Shown here: positions 1 to 6,711 of the stretch, piece after piece | How positions within the stretch are numbered: the stretch's first letter is position 1 | How the letters are laid out: each line of letters begins with the position of its first letter | Assembly: GCA_022013205.1 (NCBI GenBank) | Contig: JAKLQT010000031.1 | Span: forward strand, 1-12,341 | Length of the DNA stretch: 12,341 nucleotides | Origin: Candidatus Omnitrophota bacterium | Lineage (GTDB): Bacteria > Omnitrophota > Gorgyraeia > B26-G9 | Reading direction: 5' to 3' | The notes under the pieces: model-generated | Seen by the model: only the letters and a program-made list of their open reading frames with translations | Databases searched by the model: none | Told to the model about the DNA's origin: nothing | Made by a program: the position numbers and the translations under genes

Positions 1-116
1 CTATTATTTCGCAACAGGAATCAAGGGGGTGGTCTCCACTACATTTCATTCTACTGGATTATTTTAAAGAACGGTCACTATCCTACCAAGATAATTTAGG
101 TTAAATCCAAATGCTC

Positions 117-377
117 TCATAACCTGAAAATTTTTATTTCATATCCAAAGTGCGGAACTTGGGCTAACCCGATTTCCTCCAGTATGTCTCCCAGCCAATG
201 GTCAAATCCGCAGGCCTCAAGTGCGACGATGCTATCATTCGGCAAGGCTTTAAAATATTCCTTCATTTTATCTTTTTCGTTATGGTATAATTTTATTTGG
301 TCAATGTGATTGACATCCTGATCCTTACAGACTAAATACGAATACTTCTTGTGCTGATCACAGCCGACATAATACAT
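117..377 (-). pseudogene. IS110-family transposase, N-terminal remnant
   Basis: This is the start of an IS110-type transposase, an enzyme with a RuvC-like DEDD nuclease fold that moves the element. The start is the ATG at 377-375, because AGGAGG lies 7 bases upstream on the minus strand; an upstream in-frame ATG at 419 has no such site. The first roughly 70 residues read as the family N-terminus: YVGCDQHKKYSY holds the first catalytic Asp, and VALEACGFDHWLGDILEEIGL follows with the Glu of the second motif. The similarity then stops, a short tail ending KIFRL follows, and a TGA closes the frame at 86 residues; full-length proteins have about 300-400. The DEDD core is incomplete and the C-terminal Ser domain is absent, so it is almost certainly inactive. 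The sequence at 1-116 gives no recognisable continuation in any minus-strand frame, which suggests internal deletion rather than one frameshift. Confidence 0.8.
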
Positions 378-448
378 AAATGCACCTCCTTTTTTAAAGG
401 GGTAATATTTTTTGTCCAAAATTATTATAACTCTTTAGAGGTGCATTT
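378..448 (-). repeat. Inverted repeat upstream of the IS110 remnant (possible left-end piece)
   Basis: AAATGCACCTC at 378-388, which contains the ribosome site of the transposase, is repeated in inverse orientation as GAGGTGCATTT at 438-448. The 49 bases between are AT-rich and contain a minus-strand TATAAT-like box. In IS110 elements the DNA upstream of the transposase gene carries the left end and encodes the bridge RNA. The repeat may belong to that end, but I cannot place the exact element boundary. Confidence 0.4.
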
Positions 449-481
449 TCATACTATCACTCCAGGGCAATCGGAACCCGC

Positions 482-496
482 TCCGCCTTAGGCGGA
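482..496. repeat. 15-base GC-rich palindrome
   Basis: TCCGCCT-T-AGGCGGA is a perfect inverted repeat around a single central base, about 48 bases before the TPR gene and just outside the IS remnant. There is no T-run after it, so it is a poor terminator. It may be a dispersed palindromic repeat or an operator; the sequence alone does not decide. Confidence 0.45.
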
Positions 497-543
497 TCGG
501 CCCCCTCTGCCTGAGCTCAAATGTTGAGGCTGTAGGAAAAATT

Positions 544-1953
544 ATGAAGAAAAAATATATTCATTGGCTGGTTTTTATTATCCTGCTTTGTGTTGCTTTT
601 TATCTGCTTCCTGCTAAAATCGCTATTATTCTTAATAATAAAGGCGTTATAGCCTACAATGAAAATGATTATCCGGCGGCAATCAGTCTTTATGAAAAGG
701 CAATAATGATATCGCCTAAAGCCGAAACGTATTTTAATCTTGGGTGTGTGTATGAGAAAACAGGAAACGATGAGCAGGCAATCCTGGAATTTAAAAAGGC
801 GATAGAGCAGGATCCTGAGTATAAACCTGTGTATAAGGCGTTTGCGGATATATATGCTGCTAAAAAGGATTATAATCAGGCAGAGGGCTATCTGAAGAAG
901 TTTGAGTCACTTGGCGGGCAGGACACTGGTAGAGAATCCCGGGATTTAAAGCATGAGCGGGTCGTTGAGCTTTACAATCAGGCAGTCAGATTTTACGATC
1001 TGCAGCAGGGAGAAAAAGCGCTTAATAAATTAAATGAGGTTATCTCTCTTGACGCGTCAAATTCCGGAGCTTACAAGGCAGCCGCGGATATATATTGCAA
1101 GCAGGGGAAATATCGCGAGGCATTGCGTTATTATAAACAGGGCGTTGTCCTCGGGCTGCGGGACGCGGATGCTTTTAATAGTATGGGAATAATATGCATG
1201 AGGTTTGAGGATTACGATACGGCAATAATGTATTTCAGAAAGGCTCTCCAAATGTACGCGGGGAATTTGCATTACATGTGCAATTTAGCCAGCACGTTAA
1301 GGGATAGCGGCCGGTTTCAAGAAGCACTTCCTTTGTACGGGAAAGTGGTTGCCGGATCACCCCGTTATCCTAATGTACATAATGATATCGCGGGGATTTA
1401 TGATTGTATGGGGTTGAGAAAAGAGGCGGAGAGCGAATATCAAAAGGAGTGTGATATCGCGGCTCATCTCATAAAAACGGGCTTAGCGGATGATTTTACT
1501 TTGACGCGTTTGGCTGTTGCCTATAATGGATTGAACAAAAGCGATGAGGCAGAAGAAATGCTGGATGAGGTTATCGCGAGAAATCCGGAGGATTATAACG
1601 CGTACTATGCCAGGGGGCAGGTATACCGAAAGTTGGGAAAATCCGCTCAATCCAACGCGGATTACCGCAAGGCAAGTGAGCTTGCTAAAAAAAATGCAAT
1701 ATCAGCAGATAAACAGCCTCAACAGGAGGATAAATCAGGTAAAGAATTACCGGAAAAAAGGCTGCCGGAAGCAGAGGCAGATAATTTTTTCATTGAAAAC
1801 GCGGTTATTTATATGTATAACGGACATGTTGTACGGGGAAGGGTTAAACAGGAGACAGACAAAAATGTTGTTCTTGAGATAAAAACAGGCAGAACCCTTG
1901 GCGTAATAACTTTTAGTAAAAGCAAAATAAAACAGATAAAAAGGATTGAATAA
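544..1953 (+). CDS. Membrane-anchored TPR protein with C-terminal small beta domain
   Basis: A 469-residue protein that probably acts as a protein-protein scaffold on the outer face of the inner membrane. The ATG at 544 has AGGA 6 bases upstream. Residues about 7-30 (WLVFIILLCVAFYLLP) form one hydrophobic segment after a Lys-rich start and lack a clear cleavage site, so a signal anchor is likely. Residues about 30-385 are roughly nine to ten TPR units with the usual A/G/Y/P pattern, for example AYNENDYPAAISLYEKAI, and a charged break near 125-140. A linker rich in Lys, Glu and Pro (about 388-412) leads to a final domain of about 55 residues, with NGHVVRGRV and VITFSKSKIKQI, which resembles small beta modules attached to scaffold proteins in candidate phyla. 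The partner is unknown. It stands alone, with the IS relic before it and a gap with its own promoter after it. Confidence 0.8.
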   Translation: MKKKYIHWLVFIILLCVAFYLLPAKIAIILNNKGVIAYNENDYPAAISLYEKAIMISPKAETYFNLGCVYEKTGNDEQAILEFKKAIEQDPEYKPVYKAFADIYAAKKDYNQAEGYLKKFESLGGQDTGRESRDLKHERVVELYNQAVRFYDLQQGEKALNKLNEVISLDASNSGAYKAAADIYCKQGKYREALRYYKQGVVLGLRDADAFNSMGIICMRFEDYDTAIMYFRKALQMYAGNLHYMCNLASTLRDSGRFQEALPLYGKVVAGSPRYPNVHNDIAGIYDCMGLRKEAESEYQKECDIAAHLIKTGLADDFTLTRLAVAYNGLNKSDEAEEMLDEVIARNPEDYNAYYARGQVYRKLGKSAQSNADYRKASELAKKNAISADKQPQQEDKSGKELPEKRLPEAEADNFFIENAVIYMYNGHVVRGRVKQETDKNVVLEIKTGRTLGVITFSKSKIKQIKRIE

Positions 1954-2017
1954 GGGGCAGTTATAAAAGCTTTTGCGTAATCTTGTTTTAAGGAATATTC
2001 AAATTATTATTTTTTCT

Positions 2018-2047
2018 TTGACTATTATTGACTGACTGCGGTAAGAT
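2018..2047 (+). promoter_or_regulatory. Candidate sigma70-type promoter for the DUF3887-like gene
   Basis: TTGACT at 2018-2023 and TAAGAT at 2042-2047 are separated by 18 bases. A second TTGACT at 2028-2033 gives an alternative -35 with a weaker -10. Transcription from here would leave a leader of about 100 bases before the ATG at 2158. Confidence 0.4.
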
Positions 2048-2082
2048 TAGATTAGAAAATATTTATCCACCTGCGCGCAAGG

Positions 2083-2115
2083 CCGCGGGTTTTAGCCTGT
2101 GGGACTATATCATAG
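2083..2115 (+). promoter_or_regulatory. Structured 5' leader with two adjacent hairpins
   Basis: CCGCGGG at 2083-2089 pairs with CCTGTGG at 2096-2102 (7 pairs including two G-U) across the loop TTTTAG, and CTAT/ATAG closes a small hairpin at 2105-2115. The GC-rich patch stands out in an AT-rich gap and sits between the candidate promoter and the ribosome site at 2146-2152. It could be a regulatory leader. I could not match it to a named riboswitch class. Confidence 0.3.
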
Positions 2116-2157
2116 GGTAAGAGTTTAATAATACGGCTTTAAGTGAAAGGAGAAGCT

Positions 2158-2571
2158 ATGAAACATGTGTTGTGTTGCATTATGGTTTTTTTAATTAGCG
2201 TAATGGCGCTGCCGGGATATAGTGCTGTAATTGGAACTACTGACGAGGAAGTTAAAAATATTACGGAGCCCATCCTTGACAATGTTATGAGTGGTTTTAC
2301 TAATGACAATTATTTGCAGTATTCAAAAGATTTTGATGCTACGCTAAAAGAAACAATAACATTGGAGCGTTTTCAGGAAATAAGGGGAGATATTCTTAAA
2401 TGGATAGGCAGTTATTTATATAGAGATTATCTGGGGTTTATAAACAGGGAAGCAATTACGATTATTTTCTGGAAGGGTATTTTTGATAAAACACAGGATG
2501 AGATATTGATAAAAATGGTTGTTTCCGAGAGAAACGGGCAGTATCTTATTACAGGCCTGTGGTATCAATGA
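2158..2571 (+). CDS. Small secreted DUF3887-like protein (copy 1)
   Basis: A 137-residue exported protein of unknown function. The start is the ATG at 2158, with AAAGGAG 5 bases upstream; a GTG at 2143 in the same frame would place that ribosome site inside the gene. Residues 1-23 (CCIMVFLISVMALPGYSA) are a signal peptide, with likely cleavage after SA or nearby. The mature part reads as a DUF3887-type cystatin/NTF2-like fold: EPILDNVMSGF, then YSKDFDATLK, IGSYLYRDYLG, FWKGIFDKTQDEILIKMVV, ending TGLWYQ. A clear paralog lies at 6214-6636, aligning with almost no gaps and sharing the terminal TGLWxQ. Such domains are often small periplasmic or lipobox-free secreted modules; the ligand is not known. 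The gene is monocistronic by appearance. The family call is from memory of its conserved pattern. Confidence 0.75.
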   Translation: MKHVLCCIMVFLISVMALPGYSAVIGTTDEEVKNITEPILDNVMSGFTNDNYLQYSKDFDATLKETITLERFQEIRGDILKWIGSYLYRDYLGFINREAITIIFWKGIFDKTQDEILIKMVVSERNGQYLITGLWYQ

Positions 2572-2577
2572 GAAGGT

Positions 2578-2698
2578 ATAAGTGATAAGTGACGAGTTAT
2601 AAGTGAAAAGCATAAAGCAAGTAGCGAGAAGCGAGTAAAAAGACTGAAGTCCGAAAGACGATGGACGAAGGACGAAAAAGCGTAAAGCGTTTAGCGAT
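2578..2698. repeat. Mosaic of degenerate short tandem repeats
   Basis: Directly after the preceding stop codon the sequence becomes a chain of imperfect short repeats: TAAGTGA three times (2579-2585, 2586-2592, 2600-2606), AAAGC twice, AGCGAG twice, then GACGA-type words (GACGATGGACGAAGGACGAA) and AAGCGT twice. No frame codes convincingly through it on either strand. The word families shift gradually from one to the next, unlike a simple microsatellite. Confidence 0.6.
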
Positions 2699-2740
2699 TA
2701 GAGAAAAAAGACATAAAATATAATTGAGATAATTAAAAAT

Positions 2741-2767
2741 CCTGTAGGGTTCAGGCTTGCCTGAACC
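2741..2767. repeat. REP-like hairpin after a TGTAGGG tract
   Basis: After CCTGTAGG the arms GGTTCAGG (2748-2755) and CCTGAACC (2760-2767) are perfect reverse complements around the loop CTTG. The layout TGTAGGG plus palindrome resembles dispersed palindromic repeats known from many bacterial genomes. No T-run follows, so a repeat is a better reading than a terminator. Confidence 0.45.
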
Positions 2768-2780
2768 ATTAATAAAACTC

Positions 2781-2817
2781 AATACGCACGACGCAATACT
2801 ATAAAGACGCGATACTA
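2781..2817. repeat. Second degenerate repeat patch (AATAC/GACGC words)
   Basis: AATACGCACGACGCAATACT is followed by AAAGACGCGATACT: AATAC, GACGC and GATACT words recur with small changes. The patch runs up to the GTG start of the macro-domain gene, leaving no room for a normal ribosome site. Confidence 0.45.
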
Positions 2818-2821
2818 AATT

Positions 2822-3352
2822 GTGAAAAAAGAAGTAAACGGTATAATCATAGAATGTGTTCAAGGGGATATCGCAGGACAAAAGGATTTTCTCGCGGTGG
2901 TCAATGCTGCTAATGCCCAGCTTATGCCGGGCGCAGGGGTAGCCGGTGCCCTGCATAGAGCAGCCGGGCCAGGGCTTGCTCAAGAATGCAAACCGATGGC
3001 TCCTATCAAGCCGGGGGAAGCAGTAATCAGTTCAGGGCATAACCTGCCTAATAAATTTGTTATTCATTGCTTAGGGCCGGTATATGGCAGGGACATGCCA
3101 GGTGAAGAGCTGCTTGCTTCATGTTACCAGAGAGCCCTGGAACTTAGCGAGGAAAATAATATAGATTCCATAGCCTTTCCGGCGATATCAACCGGTATAT
3201 TCGGATATCCTATGCAGGAAGCCGCGCTTGTTGCTTTTAATACGGTAATCAAAAGTTCACAACAGCTGCATAAAGTAAAAAGAATAAGATTTGTACTGTT
3301 CAAGGAAGAATATGTGAGGATTCACGAGAGAGTGCTTTGCGGGTTAATATAG
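2822..3352 (+). CDS. Macro-domain protein (ADP-ribose binding or hydrolase)
   Basis: A 176-residue stand-alone macro domain. Such domains bind ADP-ribose and its derivatives, and many remove ADP-ribose or acetyl-ADP-ribose from targets in the cytoplasm. Visible motifs are GDI at residues 15-17, VVNAAN at 26-31, the glycine loop GAGVAGALHRAAG at 37-49, VIHCLGP at 80-86, and the phosphate loop STGIFG at 123-128. In MacroD/YmdB-type hydrolases the glycine loop reads GGGVDGAIHRAAG; here the Asp is Ala (residue 41), so binding is well supported but MacroD-type catalysis is less certain. The GTG at 2822 gives full family length, but no ribosome site is visible because the repeat patch abuts it. It ends in TAG. 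It has no obvious partner; neighbours include no ADP-ribosyltransferase. Confidence 0.85.
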   Translation: MKKEVNGIIIECVQGDIAGQKDFLAVVNAANAQLMPGAGVAGALHRAAGPGLAQECKPMAPIKPGEAVISSGHNLPNKFVIHCLGPVYGRDMPGEELLASCYQRALELSEENNIDSIAFPAISTGIFGYPMQEAALVAFNTVIKSSQQLHKVKRIRFVLFKEEYVRIHERVLCGLI

Positions 3353-3477
3353 AGGCTATCGCGAAACACAGTCCTACTCAGGAGAATACGGATTAAAGAC
3401 ACGAGATTATTACACCTGCCTGCCGATTATTTACGAGCGCAATGCGGTCATCTTTAAGCATTTGTGATTATCTGAGC

Positions 3478-3502
3478 GGCTTTGTTGTTTTGCAGCAGAG
3501 CC
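3478..3502 (+). promoter_or_regulatory. Stem-loop in the leader of the secreted TPR-like gene
   Basis: GGCTTTGTTG (3478-3487) can pair with CAGCAGAGCC (3493-3502) over all ten positions, two of them G-U as RNA, around a 5-base loop. It lies 38 bases before the ATG at 3541 and is not followed by a T-run. It may be a leader structure or a weak terminator. Confidence 0.35.
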
Positions 3503-3540
3503 ATAATATGTGCAGACATTTTCTATGGGGAAGTATTAAA

Positions 3541-4068
3541 ATGAAAAAAACTGTTTTTTTTCTCATTATCCTGGCTTTTGGCGTGATTTTTTCAAGTGTG
3601 GGTTTTGCCCAATCAGATGTTTATCTTTACGGCACGGCTAAGAAGGCGGTTGCTGCGGGGGATAATGATTATGCTTTTATGTGTTTTTTCTCGCTTCTTT
3701 ATTCTTCGATAAAGTCCAAATATCATAAAGAGGCGCTTTTTACCACAGGAGAATATTATTATTTTATAGGCGATTACAGAAGTGCAGAAAAAGCATTTTC
3801 TGATTTTATTGACTGCTATTCTAAAGACGAAGCACTTCCTTTTGCGATTGTTTACCTGCTTAAGATCAGTAATTGGATGCAGATAAGCAAAACAGCTGCG
3901 GATTTAAGGAAAAAAGTCATTACTTTTAAGCAGTTAAGCCTTCTGTTTAGCGAATCCAAGGAACTCTTTTTTATTTCCCCTGCCAATCTTCATTATAAAG
4001 CGACCTATTTTATCGACTATATAGAAATATATATTAATGAGGAATTATTTGAAAAAATCTATTTCTAA
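3541..4068 (+). CDS. Secreted TPR-like protein, coupled to the AsmA-like gene
   Basis: A 175-residue exported protein. I chose the ATG at 3541 because MKKTVFFLIILAFGVIFSSVGFAQ is a classic signal peptide, cleaved after FAQ or FA; a longer in-frame reading from 3442 would put 33 unlikely residues and a stem-loop ahead of it. The mature part is helical, with one or two TPR-like units around GDNDYAFMCFFSLLYSSI and EYYYFIGDYRSAEKAFSDFI, then a less typical C-terminal half with no recognised domain. It is shorter than YbgF or BamD but uses the same kind of repeat. Its last bases overlap the start of the AsmA-like gene (stop at 4066-4068, next start at 4037 or 4049), so the two are probably translated together and may act in the same envelope process. 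The exact function is unknown. Confidence 0.7.
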   Translation: MKKTVFFLIILAFGVIFSSVGFAQSDVYLYGTAKKAVAAGDNDYAFMCFFSLLYSSIKSKYHKEALFTTGEYYYFIGDYRSAEKAFSDFIDCYSKDEALPFAIVYLLKISNWMQISKTAADLRKKVITFKQLSLLFSESKELFFISPANLHYKATYFIDYIEIYINEELFEKIYF

Positions 4069-6130
4069 ACCACTTCTGTTTTTCTTGATACTTACCGCTT
4101 TTGTCTTAATTTTTTTAAGTACGTATCTAGTTGTCAAGACAATGCTTTTGCAAGGTAAGTCCCAAATTGAACATCAATTAAGCAGGTATTTAAAGCATAA
4201 GATTAATATAAAAAGTATAATCTATATTCCTCCAAATTTTTTAATTTTAAACCAGGTTGCTGTCAATTATGCCCATGAGGGTAAAGAGAAAAGTCCGCCG
4301 CTTTTTGTAAAAAGTGTAAGAATCGTGTTTTCCTTAGGACAGCTTACCGGGGGGAAAAAAATTGTGGTTAATAAAGTAGTTTTTGTGAGCCCCCGCGTTG
4401 ATTACAATAAGTACCAAATATTTTTTAAAGAAAACATTGAAGGCATAATTAAGGCCATAAAAGTTTTAGCCCGCGATAGGCCGTTAAAGCTGGTGTTTGA
4501 GGATGCAGCGTTTATTTTTGGCCGTAAAGGCAGTTCAGGCAGGATGCTTCTTGCCGACACTACTTTTCAGATAGATCTAAACCAGAAGATTCAGAGCCTG
4601 GGGAGTGTCAGGTATTTGAAGTTCAGGGAAACAGATTTCGGCAGGAAAGTTGAAAAAAATTTATTTGCCCCTGGTTTCTCGTATAAGTTCAATGGGGCTC
4701 TTGTGGCTGATGGACTTGTGATCGAAAGAGTGGTGTTGGAGTCCGCGAATTTTCAGGCAGCCTTTAAAGGTGAGATTATAAAAAGCGTTGTAAGGCTGAA
4801 GGGGTTTCTGGCGCTTGAAAAATTTTACGGGCTGCCTGCTTTACCGAATAAGTTGAAAAAATCATTTAAAAAACTTGCGGAGTTTATCCGCTATGGCAGG
4901 CTTTCCCAGAAAACAGGTGTTTTGTCAGGGGGGATCAATATCCTGGATATTAACTGTTTGATCAAAGTTGCTTCTTTGCATATAACAGCCCAGAATGTGG
5001 AATTTTGTTTAAACAATGTCCCTGTGCGTATCCAGGGGGAAGCGGCTTTTCGGGATCAAGTAGATGTAAGTATAAAGCTTTCCACATTTGCCAATCAGTG
5101 CGTGGAGCTGCGGGAAAATAATCCGCAAAGACTGGATATTAATCTAAAATGCAGCTTGAAAGAAGGTAAAACCAGCGGGGAATCCGATATTATTTTTCTT
5201 AGCGGCTCTCCAAAAGGAAAATCTCTGCAGCGCGTGAAGACTTCCTTTGGTAATTTGAGCGCGGGTTTTCTGCCGGACACCCGTCTTAAAATACGGATTG
5301 AAAAGATAGCGGCGCAATATAGCAGTAATGCGGGGGTATTTAATTTTCTGCTTAGTGACCTTAATTCAATGTTCAATTTTATTAACAAAGGTATCAAGTT
5401 CGTTAAATTCAATGCAAAACTTTATGACGGGACTTTGAGCGGGTATGTTGCGGGAGATGTCGCGCGGCACCCGCCTGAAATAAATTGCAGCCTTTCGGCC
5501 GCGAATGTAAGCGCCTGGCAGCTTGACTCGCTGTTGCTTTCCCTCTTCGGTGCTTATCGCAGATTGCCGGCAAAACTCCAGGGCAAAATTGACGGGCAAT
5601 TTACCTGCGATTTAGATTACGTAAATCACCCTGAGCCGAGATTAACGGGGAAGGCAATCATAAGAGACGGCTATTTGGACAATGTAAAATTTTTTGTCTG
5701 GCTGGGAGAATTTTTCGGGCTGCCTGATTTAAAGCAGATCAAATTCAGCGAACTCTATATGCAGTTTGAATCGACGCAAAAAGTTTCATCTCTTAAAAAC
5801 ATAAAACTAAAGGCAGAGAATATTTTTTTAGAAGGAAATTTTTTGCTTAAAAACAATGAATTTGTTTCAAGCAAGATATCGATTGTGCTTGCGCGTGAAT
5901 TTTTGAGAACCTCTTCGAAATTTAATGTGCTGCTTGCGTTAATGGATAAAAAGGGAGAATATTTTAATTTTGATTTTCAGCTCTCAGGAGTTTACAGTGC
6001 GCTGAATTTCAAGTGGCAGAAGTCAGTTTTTAAACAAAAACTCAAAAAAATGCTTCCGGGATTTATTGAGCGGGGTCTTGAGAGAAAAGTTGAAAGAGCG
6101 ATCCAGGCAATCTCTTCTCGAAAAGAATAA
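4049..6130 (+). CDS. AsmA-like inner-membrane/periplasmic protein
   Basis: A large protein of about 693 residues with one N-terminal transmembrane anchor (LLFFLILTAFVLIFLSTYLVV), the rest predicted periplasmic and beta-rich. The layout matches AsmA/YhdP-like proteins, thought to form hydrophobic grooves that help move phospholipids from inner to outer membrane. Supporting signs are the early segment INIKSIIYIPPNFLILNQVAV, typical of the AsmA N-terminus, and a late region (about residues 430-660) with repeated short strands such as GTLSGYVAGDV and NIKLKAENIFLEGNFLLKNN, like the AsmA C-terminal domain. Two starts are possible: TTG at 4049, with GAGGA 5 bases upstream, or ATG at 4037 (697 residues), with no visible site. 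I prefer TTG. It overlaps the upstream gene. The family call is by architecture and strand pattern, so another AsmA-like subgroup is possible. Confidence 0.7.
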   Translation: MKKSISKPLLFFLILTAFVLIFLSTYLVVKTMLLQGKSQIEHQLSRYLKHKINIKSIIYIPPNFLILNQVAVNYAHEGKEKSPPLFVKSVRIVFSLGQLTGGKKIVVNKVVFVSPRVDYNKYQIFFKENIEGIIKAIKVLARDRPLKLVFEDAAFIFGRKGSSGRMLLADTTFQIDLNQKIQSLGSVRYLKFRETDFGRKVEKNLFAPGFSYKFNGALVADGLVIERVVLESANFQAAFKGEIIKSVVRLKGFLALEKFYGLPALPNKLKKSFKKLAEFIRYGRLSQKTGVLSGGINILDINCLIKVASLHITAQNVEFCLNNVPVRIQGEAAFRDQVDVSIKLSTFANQCVELRENNPQRLDINLKCSLKEGKTSGESDIIFLSGSPKGKSLQRVKTSFGNLSAGFLPDTRLKIRIEKIAAQYSSNAGVFNFLLSDLNSMFNFINKGIKFVKFNAKLYDGTLSGYVAGDVARHPPEINCSLSAANVSAWQLDSLLLSLFGAYRRLPAKLQGKIDGQFTCDLDYVNHPEPRLTGKAIIRDGYLDNVKFFVWLGEFFGLPDLKQIKFSELYMQFESTQKVSSLKNIKLKAENIFLEGNFLLKNNEFVSSKISIVLAREFLRTSSKFNVLLALMDKKGEYFNFDFQLSGVYSALNFKWQKSVFKQKLKKMLPGFIERGLERKVERAIQAISSRKE

Positions 6131-6165
6131 GGGCTATTGTTTTTATGTTTTTATAAAGAAAGTAT

Positions 6166-6193
6166 TTGAAAAAAACAAAAAGTGCGATAAAAT
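6166..6193 (+). promoter_or_regulatory. Candidate sigma70-type promoter
   Basis: TTGAAA at 6166-6171 and TAAAAT at 6188-6193 are spaced by 16 bases. They lie just ahead of the AGGAGG at 6201-6206 that serves the second DUF3887-like gene, so the leader would be very short, unlike the long structured leader of copy 1. Confidence 0.5.
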
Positions 6194-6213
6194 CAAAATA
6201 AGGAGGAATGAAA

Positions 6214-6636
6214 ATGAGCTGTCTTAAAAATTTTAAAGTACTAATTTTAGTTATGGTTATCGTTTTATTTATTACGCCTGCTTTTGCAGGCGAAAGAGCT
6301 AAAACGACCCGGGAAATTAAAATAATAGCTGACCCGCTGCTTGATAATATTCTCGACGGATTTAAGTTTGATAAATATACTACATATTCCCGCGATTTTG
6401 ATCCATCCCTGAAAGTCGTCGGCTCCCGCACAAAATTTTTTAAAGTAAGCCGCTATATTAAAAGCTCCCTGGGGAATTATTTGTTTCGTGAATATATGGG
6501 AAGTTTACTTAAAGGCGATATGATAGTTGTGCTTTGGAAGGGGAAATTCGATAAGACTAAAAATGATGTTTTGATAAAACTTGTTATTAAAAAGCAAGGT
6601 TGGCGTTATGCTGTTACGGGATTATGGCTGCAGTAG
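6214..6636 (+). CDS. Small secreted DUF3887-like protein (copy 2)
   Basis: A 140-residue exported protein, paralog of the gene at 2158-2571. The start is taken as the ATG at 6214, 7 bases after AGGAGG; the ATG at 6208 sits only one base from that site. Residues 1-24 (FKVLILVMVIVLFITPAFA) are a signal peptide with an AFA cleavage site. The mature domain shows ADPLLDNILDGF, YSRDFDPSLK, LGNYLFREYMG, LWKGKFDKTKNDVLIKLVI and the terminal TGLWLQ; every one of these blocks has its counterpart in copy 1 in the same order and spacing. The function is unknown and likely periplasmic. It has its own promoter, and a 350-base gap follows, so it appears to be transcribed alone. The stop is TAG, followed two codons later by TAA. 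Confidence 0.75.
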   Translation: MSCLKNFKVLILVMVIVLFITPAFAGERAKTTREIKIIADPLLDNILDGFKFDKYTTYSRDFDPSLKVVGSRTKFFKVSRYIKSSLGNYLFREYMGSLLKGDMIVVLWKGKFDKTKNDVLIKLVIKKQGWRYAVTGLWLQ

Positions 6637-6711
6637 AGGTAAGGGGTAAAAGATAAAATATTTTATAACCTGTCACTAAAATTGACCGTAACCTGCGCCT
6701 GATTTCATCGG

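Noticed and set aside
1057..1272. Minus-strand open frame inside the TPR gene
   Set aside because: It is a shadow of the coding strand, with no ribosome site and no recognisable motif.
1954..1990. Terminator after the TPR gene (AAAAGCTTTT region)
   Set aside because: The stem is short and A/T only, with no following T-run; no convincing intrinsic terminator was found anywhere in the window.
2060..2140. c-di-GMP-I riboswitch before DUF3887-like copy 1
   Set aside because: Only one short block resembles the class; the second helix and the receptor loop are not visible.
2578..2817. CRISPR array
   Set aside because: The repeats are only 5-8 bases, imperfect and without uniform spacers.
2597..2983. 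Minus-strand open frame across the repeat mosaic and the macro gene
   Set aside because: It spans repeat DNA and the antisense of a clear macro domain; the composition is not protein-like.
3442..3540. Upstream extension of the secreted TPR-like gene to a start at 3442
   Set aside because: It would bury a clean signal peptide 33 residues inside the protein and run through a stem-loop; no ribosome site supports it.
6063..6431. Minus-strand open frame across the start of DUF3887-like copy 2
   Set aside because: It lies antisense to a signal peptide, a promoter and a ribosome site that all fit the + strand gene.
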